Shown: piece by piece, positions 24,199 to 35,403 of the stretch
Layout: the number at the start of each line of letters is the position of its first letter
Numbering within the stretch: position 1 is the stretch's first letter
From: Xenorhabdus thuongxuanensis
Lineage (GTDB): Bacteria; Pseudomonadota; Gammaproteobacteria; Enterobacterales; Enterobacteriaceae
Direction of reading: 5' to 3'
DNA: 54,153 bases
Assembly: GCF_001908095.1 (NCBI RefSeq)
Contig: NZ_MKGR01000020.1
Coordinates: 1 to 54,153 of the forward strand
Translations under genes and position numbers: made by a program
Notes under the pieces: model-generated
The model's input: only the letters and a program-made list of their open reading frames with translations
Database searches by the model: none
Told to the model about the DNA's origin: nothing

Positions 24199-26364
24199 TT
24201 ATTGGCCTGTTTCAAGTCTGGCATAAGCGGCCACCAGCCACTTAATACCTTCACCCTGAAACGCGATTTGCAAGCGGCAATGTTCCCCACTGCCTTCTAT
24301 ATTGATAATCGTCCCTTCACCAAATTTAGGATGGCGCACACGCTGTCCAAGAGCATAACCACTATCATTAGCACTGATAGGCGTGCCCAGCCGTTTGTGG
24401 CTGACCGGACGAGATACCGTTGCCCGCAAGCGAACTTCTGCCACGCATTCTGTCGGTAATTCTCCAATAAAACGAGATGGGCGGTGATGCACTTCCTTGC
24501 CATATAAACGACGGCTTTCCGCATAAGTCAGTGTCAGTTTTTCCATCGCCCTAGTAACGCCTACATAAGCCAAACGACGCTCTTCTTCCAGCCGACCGCC
24601 TTCGTCAATGGACATCTGACTCGGAAACATGCCCTCTTCCATACCCACAATAAAGACTTGCGGGAATTCCAGACCCTTCGCCGAATGCAAGGTCATCAGT
24701 TGCACCGCATCCTGATAGGCATCCGCCTGACTTTCTCCCGATTCAAGCACGGCGTGGGAAAGAAAGGCTTGCAATGGCAGCAGGTTTTCATCTTCGTTCT
24801 GATAGCTGAATTGGCGGGTTGCTGTGACCAGTTCTTCAAGGTTTTCGATACGTGCCTGCGCCTTTTCGCCTTTTTCCTGTTGATACATCGCCCATAGGCC
24901 AGAATCACGGATAATGCGATCGGTCTGCACATGCAATGGCATTTCCTGCGTTTCTGTTTCCAGCGCATCCACCAATTCGATGAAGCGTTGCAACGCAGAT
25001 GCCGCACGGCCAGCCAGCACTTTTTCCTGTATCAATACCAGGCTACTTTCCCACAAGGTTTTTTGTTGATCCCGCGCCGCTTGGCGCACAACATCAAGTG
25101 TCCTGTCGCCAATGCCACGTGTTGGTGTATTCACCACACGCTCAAAAGCGGCATCGTCGTGACGGTTTGCTACCAAACGCAAGTAGGACAAGGCATCTTT
25201 GATTTCCTGACGTTCGAAGAAACGCTGGCCACCATAAATTCGGTAAGGCATGGAAGCCTGTAACAAGGCTTCTTCTAAGACTCGGGATTGGGCATTGCTT
25301 CGATACAGGATCGCACACTCTTTCAGTGCTCCGCCATTATCCAACCAATGCTTGATACGGCCGACAACATAACGGGACTCATCCAATTCATTGAAGGCGC
25401 AATAAAGTGAAATTGGCTCTCCCTCGCGCCCTTCTGTCCACAAGTTCTTACCTAAACGATCACTATTATGGGCAATCAGGGCATTGGCAGCTTTAAGGAT
25501 ATTACTGGTCGAACGGTAATTCTGTTCCAAACGGAGCGTTTCCGCTCCCTGAAAATCCTTGAGAAAACGCTGGATATTTTCTACCTGCGCACCACGCCAG
25601 CCATAAATGGACTGGTCATCGTCCCCGACAATCATGACCTTGCCGCTATCGCCAGCCAGGAGGCGAATCCAGGCGTATTGAATGCTGTTGGTATCCTGAA
25701 ATTCATCCACCAAAATATTGGTGAAACGTTCACGATAGTGTTGCAGGATCTGCGGCTTGTTCAGCCAAAGTTCATGGGCGCGTAGCAATAATTCCGCAAA
25801 ATCCACCAGCCCTGCACGGTCACACGCTTCCTGATAAGCCTGGTAGATTTTCAGCCAGATTGCCTCTACCGGATTGCCATAACTTTCAATGTGCTGTGGA
25901 CGCAATCCTTCATCTTTTTTGCCATTGATGTACCACATCCCCTGACGAGCTGGCCACTGTTTGTCATCCAGATTCATCGCTTTAATAATGCGTTTGATGA
26001 GGCGGTGCTGATCTTCGCTATCAAGGATCTGGAAATCCTGCGGTAAATTTGCATCAAGGTGATGGGCGCGCAACAAGCGATGAGCAAGACTATGGAATGT
26101 GCCGATCCACATTCCGCCCTGACTGGTGCCAATCAGGTTTTCAATCCGGTGCCGCATCTCAGCAGCAGCTTTATTAGTAAACGTGACCGCCATGATGGAA
26201 AACGGCGAGGCATTTTCAACTGACAGTAACCAGGCAATCCGATGAACCAGTACGCGCGTTTTACCACTGCCAGCGCCAGCCAGCACTAACATATTACTAC
26301 GGGGAGCTGCGACCGCTTCACGTTGTTTATCATTGAGGCTTTCGAGCAGATAAGAAACGTCCAT
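24199..26364 (-). CDS. uvrD: UvrD, DNA helicase II
   Basis: 721 residues, superfamily 1A. Walker A AGAGSGKT at about 29-36, DEFQDTNSIQY (motif II), GDDDQSIYGWRGA (motif III), QNYRSTSNIL (motif IV), VQLMTLHSAKGLEFPQVFI (motif V) and VTRAM (motif VI) are visible, plus the C-terminal Tudor-like region. It removes UvrC and the cut oligonucleotide in nucleotide excision repair and unwinds DNA in mismatch repair. In E. coli it is LexA-controlled, but I see no clean CTGT-N8-ACAG box in the short upstream region. Confidence 0.97.
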   Translation of the reverse strand: MDVSYLLESLNDKQREAVAAPRSNMLVLAGAGSGKTRVLVHRIAWLLSVENASPFSIMAVTFTNKAAAEMRHRIENLIGTSQGGMWIGTFHSLAHRLLRAHHLDANLPQDFQILDSEDQHRLIKRIIKAMNLDDKQWPARQGMWYINGKKDEGLRPQHIESYGNPVEAIWLKIYQAYQEACDRAGLVDFAELLLRAHELWLNKPQILQHYRERFTNILVDEFQDTNSIQYAWIRLLAGDSGKVMIVGDDDQSIYGWRGAQVENIQRFLKDFQGAETLRLEQNYRSTSNILKAANALIAHNSDRLGKNLWTEGREGEPISLYCAFNELDESRYVVGRIKHWLDNGGALKECAILYRSNAQSRVLEEALLQASMPYRIYGGQRFFERQEIKDALSYLRLVANRHDDAAFERVVNTPTRGIGDRTLDVVRQAARDQQKTLWESSLVLIQEKVLAGRAASALQRFIELVDALETETQEMPLHVQTDRIIRDSGLWAMYQQEKGEKAQARIENLEELVTATRQFSYQNEDENLLPLQAFLSHAVLESGESQADAYQDAVQLMTLHSAKGLEFPQVFIVGMEEGMFPSQMSIDEGGRLEEERRLAYVGVTRAMEKLTLTYAESRRLYGKEVHHRPSRFIGELPTECVAEVRLRATVSRPVSHKRLGTPISANDSGYALGQRVRHPKFGEGTIINIEGSGEHCRLQIAFQGEGIKWLVAAYARLETGQ

Positions 26365-26410
26365 AATTACCGTCAGTTGTTAATATTTTTATATAGATTT
26401 CAATTTGAAA

Positions 26411-27127
26411 TTATATCAGTGCTACCAAAGAAGCCAAATCAGAAATCTCAATATGTGGCACCAGACGCCCCTCAGACTCCTGCATCAAGTTTTTATTTTC
26501 GATGTTGATCCAACAGGCTTGCATACCACTGCAAAGTGCTCCTTCTACATCGGTATGCAGATTATCCCCCACATGCAGGAGCTGATTTATCGGTAGGTTG
26601 AGCCGCTCTGCTGCAAGCTGATACATATCAGGGTAAGGTTTGGAGCGCCCATCTATGCCCGCTTTCAATACAAATTCAAAATAAGGAGCAAGCCCACATG
26701 CAGAAGGTTCAGCGTTCCCATTAGTAATTGCCACTAACGGCATTTTTTCCGCCAGTATGGACAAAGTCTTATGGGTAGATTCTGGAACAGTGATTTGGTT
26801 ACGCCAGTACATAAAACAAGACATTATTTCATTCGTACCACGTACGGCCTCTTCATCATTGAAGCCCTGTTGGGTAAACATGAGTTCTGCGGATTGCCGG
26901 CGCCATGAAGTTACATCATGATAAATATCGGGTTCCTGTTCAAGAACCGCCTGGCGGTATACATGCAGATCTTCATGCCCAAAGTGACCGAATTTGGCAT
27001 CGTACTGCCTGATAAAACACAACACTTCTTTTTCGGTTTTATCGATTACAGGATGGTTATCGTAAAGCGTATCATCCAGATCGAATGTCATCGCAGCAAA
27101 CGGCGCGATAGGCCGATAAAAACGCAT
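26411..27127 (-). CDS. yigB: YigB, HAD phosphatase (FMN / 5-amino-6-ribitylaminouracil phosphate)
   Basis: 238 residues, the family's usual length. HAD motif I FDLDDTLYD lies at about 15-23, motif II VAITNGN in the middle, a Lys in the KAGIDGRSKPYPDMY region, and the motif IV region reads HVGDNLHTDVEGA. E. coli YigB dephosphorylates FMN and the pyrimidine intermediate of riboflavin synthesis. Its start overlaps the xerC stop by one base (TAATG), so the two are translationally coupled. Confidence 0.93.
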   Translation of the reverse strand: MRFYRPIAPFAAMTFDLDDTLYDNHPVIDKTEKEVLCFIRQYDAKFGHFGHEDLHVYRQAVLEQEPDIYHDVTSWRRQSAELMFTQQGFNDEEAVRGTNEIMSCFMYWRNQITVPESTHKTLSILAEKMPLVAITNGNAEPSACGLAPYFEFVLKAGIDGRSKPYPDMYQLAAERLNLPINQLLHVGDNLHTDVEGALCSGMQACWINIENKNLMQESEGRLVPHIEISDLASLVALI

Positions 27128-28041
27128 TATGATTTCCCTCGTTTGGCTCTGGGGTGGGCCACATCATAGACTTTGGTCAAATGCTGAAAGTCCAAATGGG
27201 TATAGATCTGGGTGGTCGACAGGTTCGCGTGACCAAGTAATTCCTGCACTGCTCGCAGATCGCCACTGGACTCCAGAATATGTGTGGCAAAAGAGTGACG
27301 CAATTTATGAGGGTTAATATGGCTGCTAACACCTTGCCGAATCCCCCACTGTTCAAATCGTTTCTGTACGTTACGGGCAGAGAGACGTTTTCCGCTTTTG
27401 GTGGAAATGAAAACCGCATCATCTTCCGGCTCAAGTAATTCCCGCATTTCCAGCCAACGCTGGAGCCATTCCTGCGCCATACGGCCGAACGGTACTTTAC
27501 GTTCTTTGCTACCCTTCCCTTGTACCCAAACTTCCCCTCCTTCCAAATCCAAATGGCGATAATCCAAACCTACCAGTTCAGACAAACGCAATCCCGCTCC
27601 GTACATCACTTCCAGCATGGTTCTGTCACGCACTGACAACGGATCGTTCAGATTAATATTGAGCAGTTGGTTAACTTCATCTACATCCATGTTTTTAGGT
27701 AAGTGGCGTTTTTTACGGGGGGTACTGACGGTTTTAGCCGGATTAGCTGCCAACTTATTTTGCATTACCATCCAGTCAAGAAAACTACGCAAAGAAGAAA
27801 AACGCAACGCAATGCTGGCAGACTGCAATCCTGCCCGACGACTGCGGGAGGCAAACATTCTGACTTTAGCCGGATCTAACTCCTGCCATTCACGTATCCC
27901 CATTTCCAGTGACATTTCCGCCAAGACTGTCAAATGGCGTCGATAGTTAGTTATCGTAACAGGACTTAAACGTCTCTCAACCCGCAAATAGTGCAAAAAA
28001 CCTTCCACGGGCGCTAACAGTAAATCTATCGGCTGAGTCAT
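27127..28041 (-). CDS. xerC: XerC, tyrosine site-specific recombinase
   Basis: 304 residues. An N-terminal SAM-like core-binding domain ([20 protein letters not shown]) precedes a catalytic domain with the Arg of [12 protein letters not shown], the Lys of [34 protein letters not shown] and the nucleophile Tyr in TQIYTH. Together with XerD it resolves chromosome dimers at dif. It sits in the conserved dapF-yigA-xerC-yigB order, with a 4-bp overlap with yigA. Confidence 0.96.
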   Translation of the reverse strand: MTQPIDLLLAPVEGFLHYLRVERRLSPVTITNYRRHLTVLAEMSLEMGIREWQELDPAKVRMFASRSRRAGLQSASIALRFSSLRSFLDWMVMQNKLAANPAKTVSTPRKKRHLPKNMDVDEVNQLLNINLNDPLSVRDRTMLEVMYGAGLRLSELVGLDYRHLDLEGGEVWVQGKGSKERKVPFGRMAQEWLQRWLEMRELLEPEDDAVFISTKSGKRLSARNVQKRFEQWGIRQGVSSHINPHKLRHSFATHILESSGDLRAVQELLGHANLSTTQIYTHLDFQHLTKVYDVAHPRAKRGKS

Positions 28042-28757
28042 GCGCGTTCAACCCAACGGGACAACAAGCCTGGCAACAGCTTCGCCAAATGGTCGAGAAT
28101 GTCAGTTCCCATGTCTTCGTGATAGTGCTGTTTATCATGGCTATTGAAAATGACCATGCCCAAATCCCCCCGTGATCCTAAAAGGGAAATCGCCACTGAG
28201 CCAACATGGCGTGCCTGTGGCATCAATAATAAAATCTCCGGGCCATGCAATCGGCCAAGATAATGATTTTTTTCCCCAAATCGCTTAATGCGAACGGATT
28301 CAAAAGCTTGGCGAGAAATAGCCAGCTCCGGCACATTCAATGGTGCGCCAAGATGCCATTTATCACTGAATAACCGAATATAACTGTTACTCAATCCCAA
28401 TGTTTTCGACCATAAACTTAAGCAGGAAAGAAAGTCCTGTAAGCTCTTGGCACCAGAGAGATCTGACAGTAGTTGCAATAAGCAGATGAACAGCACTTCA
28501 TTCTGTTTCGCCTGCTCTATCAAATGGTTCAGATCGTCTTCCAAATAACAGATACGTTTCCTCTGGCGGTTCATATGCCATTCCATTAGAGAGACACATT
28601 CCCGTACTGGATGAGGAACTCTTATCTTATCGACCATATTGGCATTACGGATAAAAAAATCTGGATTATTCAACAAATAATCTACAACTGCTTGATCATC
28701 CAGCTTGTTTCCGTTGTGCAATGGATCGTCTTTTTCACCCATTTTCCAATGCCCCAT
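28038..28757 (-). CDS. yigA: YigA, DUF484 protein
   Basis: 239 residues. The DUF484 pattern is clear: [20 protein letters not shown], then [20 protein letters not shown] with a short coiled coil, then a GAF-like domain including [19 protein letters not shown]. The function is unknown. It is co-transcribed with dapF and xerC in enterobacteria and overlaps xerC by 4 bp here. The start may be the ATG at 28757 or the in-frame ATG at 28742, which has GGGG upstream. Confidence 0.9.
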   Translation of the reverse strand: MGHWKMGEKDDPLHNGNKLDDQAVVDYLLNNPDFFIRNANMVDKIRVPHPVRECVSLMEWHMNRQRKRICYLEDDLNHLIEQAKQNEVLFICLLQLLSDLSGAKSLQDFLSCLSLWSKTLGLSNSYIRLFSDKWHLGAPLNVPELAISRQAFESVRIKRFGEKNHYLGRLHGPEILLLMPQARHVGSVAISLLGSRGDLGMVIFNSHDKQHYHEDMGTDILDHLAKLLPGLLSRWVERA

Positions 28758-28790
28758 ATTTCAAGAGAGACTCAACAAACACAGAATCAA

Positions 28791-29615
28791 TCACAAATGA
28801 ATCGTACCATCATAAACATGGGTTGCAGGCCCAGTCATAAAAAGTGGTTTGCCCGGCCCATCCCAGCGAATTTGCAGTGTCCCACCCGGAAGATCAACCC
28901 GAACCTGATTATCCAGCAGATCTTGCTGGATACCGATAGCTACTGCGGCACATGCACCACTGCCACATGCCCGAGTTTCACCAGCGCCACGCTCATAGAC
29001 ACGCAAGCGAATATGACCCCGATTTATTACCTGCATGAAACCAATATTGGCTCGTTCAGGAAAACGCTCATGGCTTTCCAACACGGGTCCCAATATTCCC
29101 ACTTCGGCAGTGTCCACATCCTCAACCTGTATGACACAATGGGGATTTCCCATCGACACAACCCCACAAAGCACCGTACGTTCGATTGCACGGATGATAT
29201 AGGTTTTCTCAGCCTTATTGGCACGAAAAGGAATATGCTGCGGCTCAAAGTCCGGCTCTCCCATGTTGACACAAACTTGATCATCATTTGTGATGCTTAA
29301 TATCATTCGACCCGCTTGCGTGCTGACTTTGATATCACGTTTATTGGTCAACCCCTTGAGACGAACAAAACGGGCAAAGCAACGTGCCCCATTACCACAC
29401 TGGGAAACTTCACTGCCATCAGCATTAAAAATGCGGTAGTGAAAGTCTAAGTCAGGATCATAGGGAGCTTCAACAACCAAAAGTTGATCAAAGCCCACCC
29501 CAGTATTCCGGTTAGCCAGACGGCAAATTAACTCTGGAGAAAAATAAACATTTTGGGTCACTGCATCAACGACCATAAAGTCATTGCCAAGACCATGCAT
29601 TTTGGAGAACTGCAT
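28791..29615 (-). CDS. dapF: DapF, diaminopimelate epimerase
   Basis: 274 residues, identical in length to E. coli DapF. The two catalytic Cys lie in [12 protein letters not shown] (about 73) and [12 protein letters not shown] (about 217). It converts LL- to meso-diaminopimelate for lysine and peptidoglycan synthesis in the cytoplasm. The N terminus [17 protein letters not shown] is fully conserved, which fixes the start. It lies between lptM and yigA in one leftward operon. Confidence 0.97.
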   Translation of the reverse strand: MQFSKMHGLGNDFMVVDAVTQNVYFSPELICRLANRNTGVGFDQLLVVEAPYDPDLDFHYRIFNADGSEVSQCGNGARCFARFVRLKGLTNKRDIKVSTQAGRMILSITNDDQVCVNMGEPDFEPQHIPFRANKAEKTYIIRAIERTVLCGVVSMGNPHCVIQVEDVDTAEVGILGPVLESHERFPERANIGFMQVINRGHIRLRVYERGAGETRACGSGACAAVAIGIQQDLLDNQVRVDLPGGTLQIRWDGPGKPLFMTGPATHVYDGTIHL

Positions 29616-29659
29616 ATATGTACGGCTCCAAGAGAAATCACATTACCGAATCACTATCA

Positions 29660-29857
29660 TTAAACATTCATCGATATATTGTCTTTTAATAAGCTGTTTT
29701 TAAATAATTTTTCTGGCTTAACCTTATCCATTTTGTGCATAGGTACTTGTGTTGCAGATGTTTCCGCAGGAGGAAAATAAAGGGGACCTTTCAAGCCACA
29801 ACCCGCCAGAGAAAGTAATGTTATGATAGCCAGTGACCAACGAAGTTGTTTTTTCAT
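29660..29857 (-). CDS. lptM: LptM (YifL), small outer-membrane lipoprotein
   Basis: 65 residues. Basic n-region MKKQLRW, hydrophobic core and lipobox LAGC (Cys at about 20) are followed by the diagnostic GLKGPLYFPP. In E. coli LptM helps LptD mature and fold. The C-terminal 30 residues vary among species. It lies upstream of dapF, divergent from cyaY, as in E. coli. Confidence 0.9.
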   Translation of the reverse strand: MKKQLRWSLAIITLLSLAGCGLKGPLYFPPAETSATQVPMHKMDKVKPEKLFKNSLLKDNISMNV

Positions 29858-29935
29858 TATATTAATGCCTGTGATTCATGCGCCAATACTCTCTATAATC
29901 GCAGCTAGGCCCTGAAAAGCAAATAGGAAATAAAC

Positions 29936-30256
29936 ATGAAAGATAGCGAATTTCATCAATTAGCTGATCAATTGATGCTTCATCTTGAAGAGCAACTGGA
30001 TAATTACGATGGTGATGCGTATATCGACTATGAAACAAACGGCGGAGTGATGACGCTAAGTTTTGAAAACGGCAGCAAAATCATTATTAACCGCCAAGAG
30101 CCTTTCCATCAGATATGGCTGGCAACCAAGAATGGAGGCTACCATTTCAATTATCGGGATAGCCAGTGGATTTGTGACCGCAGTGGTAATGGTTTTATCT
30201 CTATGCTGGCACAAGCTATTACTGAGCAAAGCGGTGAGCCATTCCAATTTGCGTGA
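29936..30256 (+). CDS. cyaY: CyaY, bacterial frataxin
   Basis: 106 residues, the E. coli length. The acidic first helix ([20 protein letters not shown]) and the sheet with [12 protein letters not shown] and [13 protein letters not shown] are characteristic. It binds iron and modulates IscS-dependent Fe-S cluster assembly. It is divergent from lptM and convergent with cyaA, the conserved arrangement. Confidence 0.95.
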   Translation: MKDSEFHQLADQLMLHLEEQLDNYDGDAYIDYETNGGVMTLSFENGSKIIINRQEPFHQIWLATKNGGYHFNYRDSQWICDRSGNGFISMLAQAITEQSGEPFQFA

Positions 30257-30331
30257 CTATATTTCATCAAAAACAGCTTTATTTCATCAAAACCCAATAA
30301 AAACAATTAGTCAACGAAAGATATCTAATAA

Positions 30332-30355
30332 AAGCGCCTGATAAAACAGGCGCTT
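30332..30355 (-). terminator. Intrinsic terminator of cyaA (possibly bidirectional)
   Basis: AAGCGCCTG (30332-30340) pairs perfectly with CAGGCGCTT (30347-30355). On the minus strand it is followed by TTTTATTAG. It lies between the convergent cyaY and cyaA stops, so it may also serve cyaY. Confidence 0.75.
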
Positions 30356-30371
30356 AGGGTAGTTGACAATA

Positions 30372-32984
30372 TCAATAGTGATACAGCGAACGATAAGGAT
30401 CATGTGCCCCACATGTTTTATCAAGGCACTCGTCAGCATAGAGCCTTGTATCATTCGCTTCTATATCATCCACTGGGTACACTCCCTCTATAAATGGAGT
30501 GACATGGATACGCTCACCTTTCTTAACAATTTGATAGAACTGCGGCAAGTTGAAATTGATAAAACTAGAGCCATAAGTAAAACGATCATGCGATGATGAA
30601 TAAAATCGGCTGATATCTCGCACCAACTCTTCTTTACTGCCTTCACAATGGGAATAAATTTCCACCCGATTGGATTCATCAAGAATATAAATATTGAACC
30701 CTTGTTTGTTTTCAATATCTTCGAAAAAAAACTGGATAATTCCTTCGCAGGCAAAACCGTCTATTACCGACGGTAAGTGTTTTTCTTTGGTGTCAATTTT
30801 GACTGGCAAACCATGCAATTTGGTATTGGAAATCGCACCATAGAATTCCACTGCATTTTCCAATTTTTGCACCGAAACGTTTAGCCGTTCAAAGAATAAC
30901 CCCCATGTTTGCCCTGCAATCCGTAATGCCTTGAAACGGTTTGGATCTTGTCGGTTGCTGGACAGGCGTAACTCTATACATTCCGAAACTAATTGCTGAA
31001 TACGTGTGCGGATCAATCCATGCAAGTGCTTGCTATAACAGAATACTTCAACATCAGATGGCGGTGCGGCATCTCGATGCATTTTGCCCAATATAGTCTT
31101 CAATGCTTCCAATACCGATTGTTCGCCACTGAAATGCAAGGTTCTCACTTCATTCCATGAATTGCGGTAAAGCAAATCAATGCTACCTACCAAACATTGC
31201 TGCAACTCGCCAAAACTAAAAACATTCAGGTTCCTTAAATCAAAATGAACGACTTGCTCAGAAAATGCAGCCGTTGGATCTTGCTCTAAATTGACAACGA
31301 TCGCCAAGTGGCGGATTTCACAAGGGCTGTATAGTGCTTTTGGGGCGGGGGCAGGTAAACGGATTGGGAAATGAACGGCAATGTCATCCACCAAATTACA
31401 TAATTTCTGCCTGTCACACTGAGATCCCCCGTGATGAATATGGAGTCGAGTTTCTTTCGTTAGCAGGCCATTGAAATAGGTCCAGGAAACTAATTTATTC
31501 AGATAGCGATTGTATTCCAATGGTTGATGACCAATGATCGATTCAATCGTGGGGGCATGGTTGTAAAGATACCAACCACTGCGGTTTACCCGTCCCGGAG
31601 GGACATAAATGAAGGTCAAATCCTTTTCTGACAGATCTGGTGATATCTGGGGATTCACCAAAGTCACTTTACCGGGCAATGCTTCAAAAGCCGCATACAA
31701 TTTTCGGGTCAATACACCAATATCTTGCGGGCTGGCACTCACACTTAAATTATTGCGGCGGGCAAAGCGTATTAAGTTGCGATAACTCTGCATCATGGTA
31801 TCAAGCAATTCATTATGGGCATCACGTACCTGCTCAATTTTCCATGAATTACGGTTATCTAACATGACCAGTTTATTTTCATCCCAACCCCATTCACGCA
31901 CCAACTGGGACATAACCTGACGACGCCATCCTGTACAGCCTTTGTCATTCTGGCCTACCAATAATTTCTCGCATACCTTCAGATAAAAACAACGACGCGC
32001 TAAATCAAGGCGCGCAAGGTCATTAGTGGCAGTCAGATAGCGGGTTACACGCTCCAGCATCATGCTATAAGCATCGAGGCCAAAAGAAACAATCGCACCA
32101 TCATGAAAATATTGCTTCATTTCCATCGCCAGAAGTTTTCCATTGGGATACTCCCATGAATAAGCTTCCAACAGCAGGCTTTTCAATACAGCCTTATAAG
32201 GAGAGTCCACGCTCTTGTAAAGTTGCCAGAGACTCGCCCCAAAATATTCTTCTGCGGATAATTCACCCAAGCCGCCCAGATCCAACCATTCATTTGGCGT
32301 CAACACACCTTGGGCATAGAGAGAAAGGACGTACTCATCATAATGAACTTCCTCTTCCACCGGAACCATTGCCCATAATAAGCGTTTGCCAGCCATACAA
32401 ACCGCTGTGCGATAAAATTCATCAAGCAGAAGGATATGTTGGGTAGAACCACAATCTTCACCGTTCAAACTGCCAGAGGCATTATGCCGAAAACGGTTTT
32501 CATCAATCAGAAAAAAAGTAACCTCAGTACCCAGTGAAGCCGCCCACTGTTCTATCAAGGTACATTTTTGTTCCAATAAAGCTTTTTCGTCACTATCCAA
32601 CCAGGATTGATGGCAAACCCAAATATCCAAATCAGAAGAACAACTTTGCCCGATAGAAGAGGTACTGCCCATGGAGTAAATTCCCGTTATCGGTAATTCA
32701 CCATTAGATGCATGTGACGATACATCTGGCAGGATACCGGTAAGCAGGCAATCCAGATCATTAATCCAAAACTGCTGTGCTTCATCAGGCATAAAAAAGC
32801 AAACACCATGAGGAACATCGCTTTTGATATAACCTGGCATCATTGGATGATGATAATGTAATAATACTGGAATTAAACTATAAACTTGCTTGAAAGCATC
32901 ACTCATTAAGCTAGTGGCGCGTTCTAATCTAAGTTGGTTAATTGCATCCAGTCGCTGCTTCAGCGTTTCAATATAGAGATACAA
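30372..32984 (-). CDS. cyaA: CyaA, class I adenylate cyclase
   Basis: 870 residues (E. coli 848). The N-terminal catalytic half contains [20 protein letters not shown], the nucleotidyltransferase-like active site with its Asp pair. The C-terminal regulatory half is less conserved. The start codon is TTG at 32984, and [19 protein letters not shown] matches enterobacterial CyaA, in which TTG initiation is known to limit expression. It makes cAMP and responds to IIA-Glc of the sugar PTS. A CRP site upstream suggests feedback repression. Confidence 0.96.
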   Translation of the reverse strand: MYLYIETLKQRLDAINQLRLERATSLMSDAFKQVYSLIPVLLHYHHPMMPGYIKSDVPHGVCFFMPDEAQQFWINDLDCLLTGILPDVSSHASNGELPITGIYSMGSTSSIGQSCSSDLDIWVCHQSWLDSDEKALLEQKCTLIEQWAASLGTEVTFFLIDENRFRHNASGSLNGEDCGSTQHILLLDEFYRTAVCMAGKRLLWAMVPVEEEVHYDEYVLSLYAQGVLTPNEWLDLGGLGELSAEEYFGASLWQLYKSVDSPYKAVLKSLLLEAYSWEYPNGKLLAMEMKQYFHDGAIVSFGLDAYSMMLERVTRYLTATNDLARLDLARRCFYLKVCEKLLVGQNDKGCTGWRRQVMSQLVREWGWDENKLVMLDNRNSWKIEQVRDAHNELLDTMMQSYRNLIRFARRNNLSVSASPQDIGVLTRKLYAAFEALPGKVTLVNPQISPDLSEKDLTFIYVPPGRVNRSGWYLYNHAPTIESIIGHQPLEYNRYLNKLVSWTYFNGLLTKETRLHIHHGGSQCDRQKLCNLVDDIAVHFPIRLPAPAPKALYSPCEIRHLAIVVNLEQDPTAAFSEQVVHFDLRNLNVFSFGELQQCLVGSIDLLYRNSWNEVRTLHFSGEQSVLEALKTILGKMHRDAAPPSDVEVFCYSKHLHGLIRTRIQQLVSECIELRLSSNRQDPNRFKALRIAGQTWGLFFERLNVSVQKLENAVEFYGAISNTKLHGLPVKIDTKEKHLPSVIDGFACEGIIQFFFEDIENKQGFNIYILDESNRVEIYSHCEGSKEELVRDISRFYSSSHDRFTYGSSFINFNLPQFYQIVKKGERIHVTPFIEGVYPVDDIEANDTRLYADECLDKTCGAHDPYRSLYHY

Positions 32985-33092
32985 GAGTTTCGCCTGATAT
33001 CAGTTCCAGTGCCTAAAGTAGTCCCCTGTTTCCGATAACGCATGGTATTACAAGATTATTTAAAATTATTTTTACAAACTTATTGTCGGAAA

Positions 33093-33108
33093 CGTGATCA
33101 ATTTAACA
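33093..33108 (-). promoter_or_regulatory. CRP-cAMP site upstream of cyaA
   Basis: On the minus strand TGTTA-AATTGA-TCACG fits the CRP consensus TGTGA-N6-TCACA. The surrounding GGTGTTAAATTGATCACGTT is the same sequence I know from the E. coli cyaA P2 promoter, where CRP represses. It lies about 110 bp ahead of the TTG start codon. Confidence 0.85.
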
Positions 33109-33713
33109 CCTTGCAATCAAAGCGTAAAGTACGCAATACCATCTTTTCTCTTCGCCTGCAATAGCCGAAATATAATTAACTCTTTGTAAAATATTAAGTT
33201 AATCACAAAATAGACACTATAATATGCTTTTTTAGCATAACTATTATCGTTGATTATTTTTCATATCTCAGTTGTAAAGCATTGTAAATACATCACTATT
33301 TCATAAATATTTAACTGAATAATATTTTTCTTATTGTTAAATATTTTCACCACTTTTTATCATTAAGCTAAGCACAAATTTCAATTTGCTTTTAAATCAA
33401 TCTCTTTGTTTATTTTCTTCATTAAAATAAAATATTATTTTAATATTTAAAATTATTTTTATTTTATAACCTGTATATCCATATACTATTTTGATTTTCT
33501 CTGGCTTTTTCGTAACTGGAAAAAAAATCATTGAGATGTTAAAACTGGCACTATTTTCTCACTAACTGATAGCTAAAAATCATTATTTCCCATCGATTCA
33601 AATTGCACAGCAGTCAATACAGCGGTCAATAAAGCAACAAATTTGTAAGATGAAGAATATGGAAGCCATTAGTTAATACAGTTACCCAATATACTTACCT
33701 AATATATTTATCC
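33109..33713. other. Long AT-rich cyaA-hemC divergent region
   Basis: With the cyaA leader and CRP site, the gap from 32985 to 33713 spans 729 bp, longer than the corresponding region of E. coli as I remember it. It is very AT-rich, with many A- and T-tracts around 33300-33480. It should contain the cyaA and hemC promoters. No convincing small gene, RNA or repeat was found. Confidence 0.45.
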
Positions 33714-34655
33714 ATGACAATGAAAACCATTCGCATCGCTACCCGCCAAAGCCCATTAGCTATGTGGCAAGCGCAATATGTTCAAAAGCAACTGAAACAC
33801 TTCCATCCAGAACTGCAAGTAGAGCTGGTTCCAATGGTTACACGCGGCGATATTATTCTCGATACCCCATTGGCAAAAGTGGGAGGTAAGGGGTTATTTG
33901 TGAAGGAATTAGAGCTGGCTCTGCTTGAAAAGCGGGCTGATATTGCCGTCCACTCCATGAAAGATGTCCCTGTCGAATTTCCTGATGGTTTGGGATTGGT
34001 CACAATCTGCGAACGGGATGATCCACGGGATGCTTTTGTTTCAGTAAAATACACCTCGCTCGATGACCTACCTGCTGGAAGTGTTGTTGGTACATCCAGT
34101 TTACGCCGCCAATGCCAAATCCGTCAGCTACGCCCTGATCTTACTGTTCGTGACTTGCGTGGTAATGTCGGTACCCGCCTGAACAAGCTCGATAACGGCG
34201 ATTATGATGCCATTATTCTTGCAACAGCGGGTCTGAAACGATTGGGGCTGGAAGAACGCATTCGTATGCCATTAGAGCCTGAGTTATTGCTGCCAGCCGT
34301 CGGCCAAGGAGCGGTAGGTATTGAATGTCGGCTCGATGATCGTCAAACCCGTGAACTGTTGTCACCCTTGAACCACGCAAGAACAGAAGTTTGTGTTCTT
34401 GCTGAAAGAGCGATGAACACCCGCCTTGAAGGGGGCTGCCAGGTACCAATTGGCAGTTATGCCATCTGGCAGGGAGAGAATATTTGGCTACGCGCGCTAG
34501 TAGGTTCCCCTGATGGCACAGTGATCGTACGCGGTGAAAGAGTAGTATCACCCAAAGAAGCTCATCAAGCGGGTATCGCATTGGCGGAAGAGTTATTGGA
34601 GAAGGGCGCACGCCAGATTCTGGCTAGCGTATACCAGAGGAACCTACCGAAATGA
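33714..34655 (+). CDS. hemC: HemC, hydroxymethylbilane synthase (porphobilinogen deaminase)
   Basis: 313 residues. [17 protein letters not shown] near the N terminus, HSMKDVP (active-site Asp), [10 protein letters not shown] and [10 protein letters not shown], whose Cys binds the dipyrromethane cofactor, are all present. It joins four porphobilinogens for haem synthesis. ATG codons occur at 33714 and 33720, neither with a strong ribosome-binding site. It starts the hemCDXY operon and overlaps hemD by 4 bp. Confidence 0.96.
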   Translation: MTMKTIRIATRQSPLAMWQAQYVQKQLKHFHPELQVELVPMVTRGDIILDTPLAKVGGKGLFVKELELALLEKRADIAVHSMKDVPVEFPDGLGLVTICERDDPRDAFVSVKYTSLDDLPAGSVVGTSSLRRQCQIRQLRPDLTVRDLRGNVGTRLNKLDNGDYDAIILATAGLKRLGLEERIRMPLEPELLLPAVGQGAVGIECRLDDRQTRELLSPLNHARTEVCVLAERAMNTRLEGGCQVPIGSYAIWQGENIWLRALVGSPDGTVIVRGERVVSPKEAHQAGIALAEELLEKGARQILASVYQRNLPK

Positions 34656-35392
34656 GTATTTTGATCACCCGCCCTGTCCCCGCAGGAGAGGAATTGGTCA
34701 AGCGACTGCGGTCTATTGGAAAATCAGCCTTCAGCGCCCCCCTCATCGAAATTCATCCGGGGGCAGATTTGCCATTACTGCCACAAAAACTGCAATGGCT
34801 GTCTGCGGAAGATCTGGTTTTTCTATTATCAAAAAATGCCGTTCATTATGCCAATGAACAGCTTATTCAAGCAGGCCAGTCATGGCCTGAACAGTTATCT
34901 TATTATGGGATTGGCAAATCAACTTCCCTGATGTTTCAGCAATTAACTGGATTAGAAATCGCCTACTCTAAGCAGGGGGAAACCAGTGAAGATCTACTTC
35001 AACTCCCCACTTTACAGACAATGGGCAATAAAAAGATTTTATTGCTACGAGGCAATGGTGGCCGTGAAGTGATTGCCTCCACATTAAGACTCCGTGGAGG
35101 TGAAGTAGATTACTGTGAATGTTATTCACGCCAGCCAGTCAAATACGATATAGCCTATTTCAGTCGTCAATGGCAGCAATGTGGTATAAAAACCATCGTT
35201 GTTACAAGTGGCGAAATACTGCAACTGTTATATAACTTAGTAACTGATAGCAATGGAAAAGCATGGTTACTGAATTGCAAGCTGATTGTAGTCAGCAAAC
35301 GTCTTGCTGATATCGCCCGAACTTTGGGCTGGCAAACAATAAAAGTAGCCAAGAGTGCAGATAATGACGCCTTAATCCAGGCACTGGAATAA
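34652..35392 (+). CDS. hemD: HemD, uroporphyrinogen-III synthase
   Basis: 246 residues, the E. coli length. The first strand [14 protein letters not shown] and the later [22 protein letters not shown] and YSRQPV are family signatures of this poorly conserved two-domain enzyme. It cyclises hydroxymethylbilane with inversion of ring D. It is translationally coupled to hemC through ATGA. Confidence 0.94.
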   Translation: MSILITRPVPAGEELVKRLRSIGKSAFSAPLIEIHPGADLPLLPQKLQWLSAEDLVFLLSKNAVHYANEQLIQAGQSWPEQLSYYGIGKSTSLMFQQLTGLEIAYSKQGETSEDLLQLPTLQTMGNKKILLLRGNGGREVIASTLRLRGGEVDYCECYSRQPVKYDIAYFSRQWQQCGIKTIVVTSGEILQLLYNLVTDSNGKAWLLNCKLIVVSKRLADIARTLGWQTIKVAKSADNDALIQALE

Positions 35393-35403
35393 ATTAATAT
35401 GGG

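Noticed and set aside
24199-26364. Plus-strand frames opposite corA and uvrD (for example 23935-24459)
   Set aside because: They are shadows of strongly conserved minus-strand genes and show no domain or start signal.
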